From Roseithermus sacchariphilus (GTDB taxonomy: Bacteria > Bacteroidota > Rhodothermia > Rhodothermales > MEBIC09517): 64,000 nt of DNA. Numbering within the stretch: position 1 is the stretch's first letter; every line of letters starts with the position of its first letter. The notes beneath the pieces were generated by a model that had not been told where the DNA came from, searched no databases, and worked only from the letters and a program-made list of their open reading frames with translations. Positions 1-10,700 of this stretch are shown here, piece by piece. Location: positions 4,326,449-4,390,448 of the forward strand of contig CP030158.1 in the NCBI GenBank assembly GCA_003285105.1. Reading direction: 5' to 3'. Made by a program: the position numbers and the translations under genes.

Positions 1-929
1 GTGTCGGCGTAGGTGGTCACCACGCGCGCGGCCTCGGCGGCGATGGCCTCCTGGGCCTGCCGCGTCGAGGCGCCGATGTGGTGGGTGAAGTAGACGTTCG
101 GATGGCCGGCCAGGGGATGCGCGAACGGACCTTCTTTGGCCGCCGGCTCGCCCTCCATCACGTCCAGCGCCACCCGCAGGCCGCGGTGCTCCACGGCCCA
201 GGCCAGGGCGGCTTCGTCGACCACGCTGGCCCGCGTGGTGTTGACGAAGAGCGCCCCCTCCCGCATCGCCTCGAAGAAGGCCCGGTTCGCCAGGTGCTTC
301 GTCTCGGGCGTGGCGGCCACGTGGAGGGTGACGGCATCGGCCCGGGCGGCCACCTCCAGCGGATCGGAGGCGCGGCGGACGCCCCGTTCGGCCGCGGCGG
401 CCTCCGTCAGCGAGCGGCTCCAGGCCAGCACCGACATCCCGAAGGCCTGCGCCCGGCGGGCCACCGCCTGCCCGATGTGGCCCAGCCCCACGATGCCGAG
501 CGTGCGGCCCTTGAGGCCGTCGGCCCGGGAGAACGCCGCCTTGTTCCAGCGCCCGGCGCGGGCCTCGGCCACGTTGTCGGGGAGGCGACGGTCCAGCGCC
601 AGCAGCAACCCCATCGTCAGCTCCGCCACGGCATCGGCGTTCTTGCCGGGGCAGTTGGCCACGAAGATGCCCCGCCCGGAGGCCGCCTCGAGGTCGATGG
701 TGTCGTACCCCGCCCCGGCCCGCACGATCAGCTCGAGCGACGGCGCGGCGTCCATCGCCTCGGCCGGCACGCGCGTCGAGCGCACGATGAGCACCTGCGG
801 CTGTGCCTCGGCCAGCGCCGCGACCAGCGCCTCTCCGCCCAGGGCGGGCTGCTCCAGCACAGCGTGGCCGGCCGCTTCCAGCACCTCGATGGCGTGCGCC
901 GAGAGCCTGTCCGCTACCAGAATCCGCAT
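1..929 (-). CDS. serA: D-3-phosphoglycerate dehydrogenase, C-terminus cut by window edge
   Basis: This is a cytoplasmic NAD-dependent 2-hydroxyacid dehydrogenase that should oxidise 3-phosphoglycerate in the first step of serine synthesis. The start is the ATG at 929-927 (MRILVADRLS). About 309 residues are visible. They include an N-terminal substrate-domain half, the Rossmann loop GLGHIGQAVARR and the late HHIGAST segment typical of the family; the rest lies beyond position 1. An NCPGKNADAVAEL stretch matches the conserved NAP.NT.AVAE region, with lysine-asparagine in place of the usual residues. The DUF1015 gene starts upstream on the same strand, 14 bases away. That serA-DUF1015 adjacency is common in Bacteroidota and supports the assignment over other hydroxyacid dehydrogenases. 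Confidence 0.85.
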   Translation of the reverse strand, partial: MRILVADRLSAHAIEVLEAAGHAVLEQPALGGEALVAALAEAQPQVLIVRSTRVPAEAMDAAPSLELIVRAGAGYDTIDLEAASGRGIFVANCPGKNADAVAELTMGLLLALDRRLPDNVAEARAGRWNKAAFSRADGLKGRTLGIVGLGHIGQAVARRAQAFGMSVLAWSRSLTEAAAAERGVRRASDPLEVAARADAVTLHVAATPETKHLANRAFFEAMREGALFVNTTRASVVDEAALAWAVEHRGLRVALDVMEGEPAAKEGPFAHPLAGHPNVYFTHHIGASTRQAQEAIAAEAARVVTTYAD

Positions 930-943
930 GGGTCCTCCTCCGT

Positions 944-2173
944 TCAGCGCCCGGCCGCCTCCCACCCGTCGCCGAAGAGGTGCACCAGGATGCCGCTGCG
1001 CAGCTTCGGCTCGAACCACGTCGACTTGGGCGGCATCAGCAACCCGGCATCGGAGACGGCCATGAGTTCGTGCATGCCGGTGGGATACATCGAGATCGCC
1101 ATCTGCGCCTCGCCGTCCCGCACGAGCCGCTCCAGCTCGTCCGTTCCCCGGATGCCGCCGACGAAGTCGATGTTGGGATCCGTCCGCGGGTCGGTGATGC
1201 CCAGCAGCGGCTCCAGCAGATGCTCGTTCAGCCGGGCCACGTCCAGCTGGCTGGCGACGTCGTGGTGACGCGTGGGCGGCAGGTAGGTGCGGTACCACCG
1301 GCCGTCCAGATAGATGCAGACGACGCTCGACATCTCCGGCACGGGCCGGTCGGTCGGCTCCAGGCCCAGGTGCTCGTCGAGGCGGGCGCGGAAGGCGTCC
1401 GGGGGCTCGGGCAGGCGGCGGACGATGCGGTTGTAGGGCAGGATGGTCATCTGGCTCATCGGAAAGAGCACCGCCGGGAAGAAGGCGGCCTCGTCCGGCG
1501 GCGTGGCGCCCAGCTCGGCCGCGGCGCGGCTGGCGGCCTTGCAGCGATGGTGCCCGTCGGCCACGTAGAGCCGGTCGACCCCGGCGAAGGCCTCGACGAG
1601 GGGCGCCGGGTCCTCCAGCTTCCAGAGCGTGTGCTGCACCCCATCCTCGGCGGTGAAGTCGTAGAGGGGCGGGCGCTCCGTGGCGGCCTCGACGATGGCG
1701 CGCACCGGGTCGGTATCCCGATACGCGAGCATGACCGGCTCGGCGTGGGCCTGCTGCGTCAGAATGTGGCGGGTGCGGTCGTCCTCTTTCGCCGGGCGGG
1801 TCTTCTCGTGCTTGAGGATGGTGCCGTCGTCGTACTCGGCCACGGACACGCAGCCGAAGATGCCCGTCTGCGCCCGCCCGTTCATGACCAGCCGGTAGAG
1901 GTAGAGGGCCGGGGCCTCCTCCAGCACGGACGCCTCGCCGGCGGCATAGGCCCGCAGGTTCGCCGCCCCCTGCGCATACACCCGATCGTCGTGCTCGTCC
2001 ACCCCTTCGGGCAGGTCGATCTCGGGGCGGATGACGTGCAGGAAGCTGAGCGGCTTGCCTTCCGCCAGCGCACGGGCTTCCCGGCTGCTGATGACGTCGT
2101 ACGGTACCGACGCGACTTCGCGGACATGATCGGGGTGGGGACGCAAGGCCCGGAAGGGATGCAACGTCGCCAT
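944..2173 (-). CDS. DUF1015 family protein
   Basis: This 409-residue cytoplasmic protein matches DUF1015 over its whole length. Recognisable blocks are the N-terminal LHPFRALRPHP and VPYDVISSREA, and the central VADGHHRCKAASRAA, which looks like a catalytic or ligand-binding loop. It has no signal peptide or membrane segment. It sits immediately upstream of serA on the same strand with a 14-base gap, so the two are probably cotranscribed. In many bacteria this family travels with serine-biosynthesis genes, and a role linked to serine or phosphoserine metabolism is the usual guess. The reaction cannot be deduced from this sequence. Confidence 0.85.
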   Translation of the reverse strand: MATLHPFRALRPHPDHVREVASVPYDVISSREARALAEGKPLSFLHVIRPEIDLPEGVDEHDDRVYAQGAANLRAYAAGEASVLEEAPALYLYRLVMNGRAQTGIFGCVSVAEYDDGTILKHEKTRPAKEDDRTRHILTQQAHAEPVMLAYRDTDPVRAIVEAATERPPLYDFTAEDGVQHTLWKLEDPAPLVEAFAGVDRLYVADGHHRCKAASRAAAELGATPPDEAAFFPAVLFPMSQMTILPYNRIVRRLPEPPDAFRARLDEHLGLEPTDRPVPEMSSVVCIYLDGRWYRTYLPPTRHHDVASQLDVARLNEHLLEPLLGITDPRTDPNIDFVGGIRGTDELERLVRDGEAQMAISMYPTGMHELMAVSDAGLLMPPKSTWFEPKLRSGILVHLFGDGWEAAGR

Positions 2174-2464
2174 GAAACGGAAGGGGATGAGTGATCGAAA
2201 CGCCCGTGAACCCGCAGTATACGCATTTCGCGCGCACCCGTCGCCGGCCCCCTGCCGTGCCGGGGAACTTCACCGAAAAGCCATCGACACCGGCCCCGCC
2301 CGAAACTCGTTCAAACAAACGACGTTCGGATCAACGTCCGTTCGGTGCGAGGCGTCGTGCCCGCCCGCGCAGCTTTCCCGGCTCGCTGCCGGTGCAGCGG
2401 CCTCGCATCGCGTTTGCCGGGGTCCCATCCCCCATCTGGAATCTTTCTCCATCAGGAATCTGCC
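2174..2464. promoter_or_regulatory. Divergent intergenic region between the DUF1015 and NmrA-like genes
   Basis: This is a 291-base spacer between divergent genes, so it must hold promoters for both directions. The most structured part, around 2317-2345, contains two near copies of CGTTCGG (ACGTTCGGATC and GTCCGTTCGG) that could be an operator. No classical -35/-10 pair can be assigned with confidence. An AGGA lies about 11 bases before the ATG at 2465. Confidence 0.3.
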
Positions 2465-3361
2465 ATGAGCCACGCAACCCTTCTCGTCACCGGTGCTTCG
2501 GGACACCTGGGCCGCCGCGTCGTCGAGCTTCTCCTGGAGGCCCGTCCCTCGTCGCTGATCGCCACGACGCGGCATCCCGATCGGCTGGAGGATCTGGCCC
2601 GCCGCGGCGTGGACGTCCGCGCCGCCGACTTCGACCGGCCCGAGACGCTTCCGGCTGCGTTCGCCGGGGCCGAGCGCCTGCTGCTGATCAGCACCGACGC
2701 GGTGGACCGCCCGGGCCGCCGCGCCGAGCAGCACCGGCGTGCCATCGAGGCCGCCGTACAGGCCGGGGTCCGGCACATCGTCTACACCTCCCTCTTCGGC
2801 GTCGCCCCCGACTCGCCCATCCTTATCGCCGGGGATCATCTGCAGACGGAACAGGCGCTGGAAGCCAGCGGGGTCGGCTTCACGGCGCTGCGCAACAACC
2901 TCTACACGGATCTGCTGCTGATGAGCCTGCCGCCGGCCGTGGCCTCCGGCACGCTCTACGCCGCCGCCGGCGACGGCGGGGCCGCGTACGTCACGCGCGA
3001 GGACTGTGCTCGCGCCGCGGCCGCCGCGCTGGCGTCGGACTTCGAGGGCTCGCGGCGGCTGGAGATCACCGGACCGGGCGTCGTCACCTATCACGATCTG
3101 GCGGCGCTGGCCTCCGAGCTCTCCGGCCGGCCTGTCACGTACGTGCCGGTAGACCCCGAGGGCTATGTGGCCGGGGCCGTGGCCGCAGGCCTGCCGGAAC
3201 CCGTGGCACGCCTGATGGCCTCGTTCGACGTCGCCATGCAGCAGGGCCGTCTCGGGCCGGCCACGGACGCCGTGCGCACGCTGACCGGGCAGGACCCGAC
3301 GAGCGTGCAGGCCTTCCTGGAGGCGCACCGAGCGGCCCTCTCCCCTTCCCCGGCCGGCTGA
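2465..3361 (+). CDS. NmrA-like NAD(P)-binding oxidoreductase (QorB/YtfG type)
   Basis: This 298-residue protein has an N-terminal Rossmann motif TGASGHLGRRVVELLL at about residues 8-23 and a VDVRAADFDRPETL stretch after the second strand. AGAERLLLIST and GVRHIVYTSLFG follow, as in the atypical short-chain dehydrogenase subfamily of QorB and HSCARG. Members reduce quinones or act as NADPH sensors. The start at 2465 was chosen because the Rossmann strand begins five residues later and an AGGA precedes it; an in-frame ATG 120 bases upstream adds sequence with no family match. It stands alone between a divergent and a convergent neighbour. The substrate is unknown. Confidence 0.8.
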   Translation: MSHATLLVTGASGHLGRRVVELLLEARPSSLIATTRHPDRLEDLARRGVDVRAADFDRPETLPAAFAGAERLLLISTDAVDRPGRRAEQHRRAIEAAVQAGVRHIVYTSLFGVAPDSPILIAGDHLQTEQALEASGVGFTALRNNLYTDLLLMSLPPAVASGTLYAAAGDGGAAYVTREDCARAAAAALASDFEGSRRLEITGPGVVTYHDLAALASELSGRPVTYVPVDPEGYVAGAVAAGLPEPVARLMASFDVAMQQGRLGPATDAVRTLTGQDPTSVQAFLEAHRAALSPSPAG

Positions 3362-3425
3362 ACCACCGCCCCCGGCGCCCTGAAGCCGTCTCCCCGAGGC
3401 CGACGCTGAGGCCCGACCTGCCGTC

Positions 3426-4712
3426 TCATTGCACGCGGACGAGGGTGCGGACGGCGGTGCCGGCGGGGGTCTGGAGCCGGGCCAGGTAGAGGCCGGGCGG
3501 CCGGGCGGCGGCGTCCCAGCGCACGGTGTGGCGGCCAGCCGCCTGAAGGGCATCGACCAGCGTGGCGACCTCGCGGCCCATCAGGTCGTAGACGACGAGC
3601 CGGACCGGTCCCGCGGCGGGCAGGTCGTAGCTCAGGGCGGTCTGCTCGCGGAACGGGTTGGGGTAGCCGGCCACGAGCGTGGGACGGGCGGGCAGCGACG
3701 ACGGGGCCTCGGTGGCGACGGCGGTGGCCGGGGCGGCCACGAGGAGGATGTGGTCCTGGTCGAGCGCCGTGCAGATCCACGCGGGGATGCCGGCCTCCGT
3801 CTCCAGCGTCGTCGGGCGCACCTGCCAGCCGGCCTCGGTCGCGTGGAGCCAGCGCACGTCGCCCAGGCGCGCCGCCTGCACGTGCCGGTCGACGCGGGCC
3901 GCGCTGATGCAGACCTCGGCGGTGTAGCCCGGCGCGCCGTCGACGGCGAAGCGCCAGCCGCCCGGCACGGCCGCCACCAGGTCGTCGGGCAGCCCGCCGC
4001 CGGGGTCGAGGTGGTCGTCGCGTTCCAGCCGCACGAGCCGCTCGCGGTCCCAATCGGGGAAGCGCAGCTCGACGTCCTCCAGGTCGGGCAGGGTCCACGG
4101 CGTCGGCGGGTCGGGCGGGATCAGGGCCTGCCGGGCGCGGAGGCCGTCGCGGATCTGGCCGGCGTCGGCCTGGAGGCGGCGCAGCGCGAGGTCGGGCACC
4201 GCGGGCGTGCTGCGGCGAGCATCGCGCAGCGTGAAGGTCAGCGTCCCCTCGGCCGCGTCGTCGCGGAGGCGGAAGCGGAACTGCACGACGGCCCCGCGGG
4301 CCGCCGCGATGGCGGTCGTCTCGCCGTCGAAGAGCGTCACCCCGTAGGCCACCGAGGCGCCGCCGGCGTCCTCCTGGTCGACGGGGCCGACCTGATCGCC
4401 CAGCCCCGCATCGAGGGCTCCGGCGAAGAGCGTACCGGGAGTGTGGTCGAGGAAGGTGAGGCGTTCGGCGTCGTAGCCGAGCTTGGCGCTGAGGCCGAGC
4501 AGGTCAGCGGCGGGGATGCCGTCGAGGCCGAGGTGCAGGTGCACCTGCAGCGTGTCGCCCGGCCGGGCGGCGGGGCGGTCGAGCCAGGCGCGGAGCTGGG
4601 GCTCCTGGGCCTGCGTGGGAACGGCGACCGTCAGGAGGGCCGTCAGGGCCAGCAGGGCCGGCAGCCCCCGGCGGGGCATCGGCGTGCGGCCGGAGCGTGG
4701 GGATCGCGTCAT
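3426..4712 (-). CDS. Secreted cohesin-domain protein with T9SS sorting domain
   Basis: This is a 428-residue exported protein. After a signal peptide (LLALTALLTVAVPTQAQ), residues about 35-180 read as a cohesin-like beta-sandwich: RPGDTLQVHLHL, LGYDAERLTFLDH, and VQFRFRLRDDAAEGTLTFTL. The middle is unassigned. The C-terminal 80 residues are a type A T9SS sorting domain (YPNPFREQTALSYDL, VYDLMGREVATL, PPGLYLARL), so it should cross the outer membrane through the gliding/type IX machinery. A second ATG at 4679 would give a shorter and more conventional signal peptide. The gene begins only 13 bases after the stop of the giant dockerin-containing gene, so the two almost certainly form an operon and may bind each other. 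Confidence 0.8.
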   Translation of the reverse strand: MTRSPRSGRTPMPRRGLPALLALTALLTVAVPTQAQEPQLRAWLDRPAARPGDTLQVHLHLGLDGIPAADLLGLSAKLGYDAERLTFLDHTPGTLFAGALDAGLGDQVGPVDQEDAGGASVAYGVTLFDGETTAIAAARGAVVQFRFRLRDDAAEGTLTFTLRDARRSTPAVPDLALRRLQADAGQIRDGLRARQALIPPDPPTPWTLPDLEDVELRFPDWDRERLVRLERDDHLDPGGGLPDDLVAAVPGGWRFAVDGAPGYTAEVCISAARVDRHVQAARLGDVRWLHATEAGWQVRPTTLETEAGIPAWICTALDQDHILLVAAPATAVATEAPSSLPARPTLVAGYPNPFREQTALSYDLPAAGPVRLVVYDLMGREVATLVDALQAAGRHTVRWDAAARPPGLYLARLQTPAGTAVRTLVRVQ

Positions 4713-4725
4713 CGTGTTCGCGGAC

Positions 4726-7700
4726 TTATTTGACGAGGAGCATCTTGCGGACCTGGCGCTGCCGACCTATCTCGACGCGATAGAAGTAGATGCCGCTGGC
4801 GAGGCCGGTGGCATCGAACCGGACGGCATGCCATCCGGCCTCCCGCGGGTCGCGGTCCAGCAGGCGGGCCACCCGGCGGCCGAGGACGTCGTAGACCTCC
4901 AGGCTCACCGGACCGGCTTCGGGCAGGGCGAAGCGGATGGTCGTCGTCGGGTTGAACGGGTTGGGGTAGTTGGGCTCCAGCCGAAGCTGCGTGGGGACCT
5001 CGACGGCCTCGGGGCTCGCCAGCCGCAGCGCCGACGGATCGAGGGCGACGCCGGCGGCCGTCAGGGCGGCCGCCCGCTCCAGGACGACGTCGACGAACGA
5101 CGCCATCGGGGCCACCACCTCCACCTGCACGGTCACGACGGGCTCGCCGGCGAGGGGGGCGCTCCCGCCCTGCACGGCCCGGCGCGTGAAGGCCGCCGCC
5201 ACGAGGCCGTCGCCGGCCCGCACCAGCCGCAGCGCATCGGCGCCGTCGGCCACGAGCGCGGCGCCCGGATCGGCGCCGGCGTAGGCCAGCTCCGGCGGCA
5301 GCCGCAGCCGCAGCGACGCCCCCAGCACCTCGACGGCCGCATCGTCCGTCCCGGCGGACAGGTGGATCGGGAACGTTTTCCCCACGGGCAGCGGCTGGAT
5401 CTGGAGCCGAGCCATGCCCTCCGCCGCGCCTTTGCCGGCGGCGTCGGTGTTGCCGAAGTGGGTGCCCACGACCAGCACGTCGCCCTCGTCCACCACGCCG
5501 TCGCCGTTGGCATCGGCGGCCGCGGCGGCCTCGGGCGTCCAGACCAGCACCTCCTGCGCGGCCCAGTCGGCGGCGGTGCCGAGCCGGGACGGCCCGTAGG
5601 TGCCGAAGTGGGCGCCGATGGGCAGCAGGTCCTGCTCGTCCACGGCACCGTCCGTGTTCGTGTCGCCGGGGCGGACGGTCGTCGTGGCACCGACCAGCGC
5701 ATACGTCTCGCGGGCGGTCTTGAGCGCCTCTCGGTTGCCGGCATGGTCGGTGGCGAGCACGAAGAACTCGTACGTCGTGCCGATCTCGCCGGTGAAGGCC
5801 GTCTCGGTGCCGGTCAGGTCGGTCTGCACCGGCTCGAAGGGCCCGCCGTCGGCGGCGACGTAGAGCGTGTACGTGGCGATGCCGGCGCCCTCGCCGTCGT
5901 CGCCGGTCCAGCGCACCGTCGCCGAGACGTCGCTCAGGCCGGCCGGGGCCTCGACGATGCGGCTCGCGGGCGGCGCGGCGTCGAGGGTGTTGAAGATCGG
6001 CGGAGTGCGGATGACCTCGTTCTGGTCGAAGACGATGTCGGCGACGGCATCGAGGCGGGCGCCGGTGGGCGAGGCGGGGTTCGGCTCGATGGTATAGGTG
6101 ACGTAGCCCTGTCCCGCCCCGGCGGTATCGTTGACGGGCAGCATCCCCACGCGCGGATCCCGCGGCGGCTGGCCCGTGGCCGGGTCGATGGCCTGGAAGG
6201 TCCAGGTGAGGCGGTTGCGGACCACGTCCAGCCCGGCCATCACGTCCACGAACACCCCCAGCGTGTCCCGCACATCGACGCGGGTGCTGTAGAAGGCGCG
6301 GCCGGGCGGCACGGTGAAGGTGTGCCCGGCGAAGCCGAAGCCGCCCAAGCGAAACGAGCCGGCGTCGAAGTCGGGGTCGAGGGCCTGCTCGATGGTGACC
6401 CGCTGGGCCGGGCCGTTGGCGAACGTCGAGTCGTTCTCGAAGCGGATGGTGTAGGGCAGCGGCGCTCCGAGGCCCACCCAGCGCTCGGCGCCGTAGCCGG
6501 CCGGGCCGAGGAGGTCGTTGGGGTCCCTGGAACCCGTCGGGGTCGACGCGCCATCGTCGTCGTCCTCGTCGTTCGGCGGGGTGCGACTGCAGCCGCTCGC
6601 CCCGCACGTCCAGCCCGGCGGGTTGCCGCTCGGCGGGGGCGGCGGCGGGGTTTCTTCTTCCTCTTCTTCCCGGCACTTCTGCGCCCGCTTCATTTCCTTG
6701 TCGATCTCCTCCCAGAGCTTACCGTAGGCGCTTTCGAGGCCGGTGACGTAGTTGTACGCGCTGTAGATCTCGGCCAGGAGCGCGGCCGCGACGCCCAGGG
6801 GGCCGCCCAGTTCGGAGGCGATCAGCCCGGCGATCGTCGTGGCCATGTTCTTCAGCGCCGAGCCGGGCGTCAGGCCGGCGGCGCTCAGGAACTCCGCGAC
6901 GAGTCCTTCGACGTCGGCTTTGGTATCGCACTCTCCGGAGGCCTTGCCGGCCGCCGCCAGGTCGTTCTGTTCGATGGCCAGGGTGAGCAGGTTCACCATG
7001 TGCTTGAAGCCGGCAGCCGAGCGGATGTCCGCCATGCGGCCGGTGTCGGTGAAGCGGGAGCGGGTCAGCCGCGTCACCTTCGCGTTGAAGAACACCGTCT
7101 CACCGATCCGGCGGTCGCCCACGAGGTCGAGCACGAGGTCGACGCGGTCGCCGGGGGGCAGTTCGAAGACCTGGATGGGCAGGATGTTAGCGCCGGTCGT
7201 CTGGAAGTAGAACGGGCCGGCGTCCTCGCCGAACGTCAGCGGGGGGCGGCCGGGCAGCTCGGGCAGGAGGGCGTCGGGCTGCTGCGGCTCGATGGCGATG
7301 TCCGGCGGGGCAAAGACGGTGAGCATGTAGTCGAGCGCGTTGATCTCGCCCTCGTTGATGAGGGTGACGTGGACGGTCAGCGGCTCGAAGGGGCGGAAGG
7401 CGTCCGGGTAGCTGAGGTAGACGCGGGGCCGGGCGCTGCCGCCCTCGCGCACGTCGAAGCCGCCGGCGAGCACGGCCTCCTGCCCGGCGGTGCGGGCCAC
7501 GACGTCGTAGAAGCCCGGCACGGAGCCGCGCAGGTCGAACCTGGCGCGCATCAACGCGGAGTGGACGGGATACAGCTCGAAGGGGGCCATCTCGTCGCCC
7601 TCGGGGGAGCGGAGCAGGATCTCCGTCGCCTCGGAGAACTGCGCGCCCTCGACCAGCACCGTGACGACGCCGGCGGTGCCGCCGTAGGCCGGCGTGACGC

Positions 7701-10700
7701 GGGTCACGTCGAAGCCGAGCAGGTCGGCCCGGAGGTGTTGCGGGCCGGTGTATTCGGGCAGGTAGGCGAGCACGTAGACGGTGTCCGCCGCCGGCTGCGC
7801 CGGGAGCACCACGCGGCGCTCGGGGCCGAAGCCGGCGGCATAGGCGTCGTAGGTGCTGCGCGAGGCGAGGGTGCCGCGGCGGACGTACAGCTCGGCCGCC
7901 CCGCCGGCGGTGCCGGCCTGATCCAGCGACACGGCCACGTCGACGCCCGCCGGCACGGGCAGGCGGTAGTAGGCCATGCCGGTCGAGTCCAGCAATACGT
8001 CGGTGCCGGGCGTCAGATCGGGGATGCCGAGGGCGAGCGTGGCGTCGGAGGCGAGGCTGTTGTTGTCGTAATCGGTCTCGCGGATGCTTTCGAGCAGGTT
8101 GGCCCGGACGAGGACGTAGTAGTCGCCCGGCGGCAGGCCCGGCAGCGGCTCGGTGATGGTGCCGTCGGCCTCGGCGGCGTAGACGCGCAGGGGGCGAGCG
8201 GCCAGCTGCATCGAGGCGGAGGTCCCCGGCAGGAGATCCACCTCCTGCTCGACGAGGCCCAGCAGCGGGTCGTCCAGGTCCCAGACGGGGTCGGCAGAGA
8301 GGTAAACGGCCTGCCGCACGCTGCCGGTGGCGGGGTGGGTGCCCCGGTTGGCGAGGGTCCAGGAGATGGGCGCCGTCATGCCGGCCGTGCCGGTGGCGGG
8401 GACGGTGAGCTGCTCCACGACGAGGTCGGCCGGAGGCGCGAGCGTGAGGTTCATCAGGTGGGCCGCCGTGTTGGCGGCATGGCCCGGCCGCTCGAAGACG
8501 TCCTCGCTCCGGTTCGTCTCGACGATCAGGTAGTAGGCCCCGCTCAGGTGGCCGGGCAGGGTGACGTCGGCCGTGACGGTGTAGCTGCTGTCCGCCTCCA
8601 GGTCGGCCTCGCGCGTGATCGTGGCGACCAGCGTGGCGCTGTTGTTCGGGCGGGCACTCTTCGACAGCCACACGGCGTCCGTCCACGGTCCGGCGGCCAG
8701 GGTGTCGCCGTCGTTGCGGACGGTCCACGACACGCTGATCCGGGTGCCCGCGAGGGCCTCGTCCGGCACGGTCAGCGCGGGGACGGTCAGGTCGGCCGCG
8801 GGCGCCAGCGCGACGGCCAGCGGGACGGCCCGGAGGTTGTTGGCCCGGGTGGTGTCCAGCACCATCGCGCCGTCGCGATCCGCCACGGCGAGCAGGTACA
8901 GGTCGCCCCGGGTGCCGACGGGCACGGCGACGTCGCGCGCCCAGGTGTACGTGGCGCCGGCATCGAGGGGCGGGGCAGCGTCGGCCTCGGCCAACAGGAC
9001 GTCGGCATCGGCGTCGAAGGTGGTGTCGGCCGAGAGGTAGAGCGCATCCACCCAGGCCGTCGCCCGCGGCGAGGCCAGTCCCCGGTTGGTCAGGGTGACG
9101 GTGACGGGGATCGTCGTGCCGTCCAGGGCCGTCGCCGGGGCCTCGAAGGCCGTCACGGCGAGGTCCACCGGCGGGTAGGCAACGACGGTGATCGGCGGGT
9201 GCGCCTCGGCGGCGACGCCGGCGTTGTTGCCCTCGGCGCCGTGCTCATAGACGTCATCGCTCGCGTCGGCCACGACGATCAGGTGGAAGGGGCCGGCGAG
9301 GTCCACCGGCAGCCTGACGCCCAGCTCGCGCCGGTACGTCTGGCCGGGCGCCAGCGGCCCCGCCACCGCCGTGCTGCCCAGCAGGTAGGCGCCGGTCGTG
9401 TCGCCGGCGGCCGAGGTGCCGAGGTAGACGCGGTCCGTCCACGTGCCCTGCGCCGTGCCGAGCGCGCTCTGGTTGAGGACGCTCCAGCTCACCAGCACCA
9501 CGTCGCCGGCTTGCCCCTCGGCGGGAGCCGTCACGTCCGCCACCGTCAGGTCCGGCGCGGGCGTCAGGCTGACGGTCAGCGGTACGCTCGTCGTGTTGTT
9601 CGTCTCCCGGTCGTACTCGAAGACCCGCTCCGTCGCGTCCGTGACGACGTGCAGGTAGTGCGTTCCCTCCAGCCCCTCGGGCACGGTCACGTCGATGCTG
9701 TCGGAGTAGCTCTCGCCGGCCCGGAAGGGGGTGTAGCGGACGATCTGACGAAGCCGGGTGGCGGTGTCCCGGTCGAGCACGGCGTCGGCCGAGAGCCAGA
9801 TCTCGTCGTACCAGCTCCGGGCGCGGACGTCGCCGCCCCCCGCGTTGTCGACGGTCCAGCGGACCCGAAGCGGCTGGCCGGACCGGGCCTCGCCCTGCGG
9901 CTCGACGGCGCTCACTGTCAGGTCGGGCGGCGGCGCCAGCGTGACCGTGATCGGGTCCGAGGCGCGGACGTTGTTGTCGTCGAACGTGTATTCGAAGACC
10001 ACGTCATCCGGGTCGGTGACGACGAGGACGTGGTACGTCCCGTCTGTGTCGATCGGGAAGGTCACGGTGGCCGTGGTGTCGTAGCCCTCGCCGGGCAGCA
10101 ACTGGAGGGCCTGGTTGAAGGGCGGCGTGACGAAACGCAGAAACAGATCGTCGTCATCCAGCACCTCATCTTCGGAGAGGTAGAGATGATCTTTCCAGGA
10201 GGCCCGCTCTACGGTGCCCTCGCCCTCATTGGTCACCGTCCAGCTCACCGGGACGGGCTGGCCCGAAAAGACGGCCGGCGGGACCGTGAGGCCCGTCACC
10301 TGCAGGTCGGGCGGCGGTGTCAGGGCGATGTCGATCGCCACATAGGCGAAGTTGTTGTCCTCCAGGGCTTCGACGACAGAGCCCCTGTCGTGCGAGACCC
10401 GCCGGCCGCTCGTGCTGATGAAGGCGTCGTCGTTGTCGGTCGAGACGAACAGGTAGTAGGTACCGACGGCGTCCTCGGGCAGCTCGACCTCGACGGAACG
10501 GACGTACGACTCGCCGGCGTCGAGCGGGTACAGGTTGGACACGGTGGACAGCTGGATGTCGTCGCCCCGCCGCAGGTCGAGGTCGGTCGAGAGCCAGACG
10601 TAGTCGATCCATTCCGGCGCGGTCGTGGGGCCGGCGCCCGTGTTTTCGACCGTCCAGGTGACCGCCAGCGTGCCGCCGGAGCGCGGGTCGTCGCCGGGCT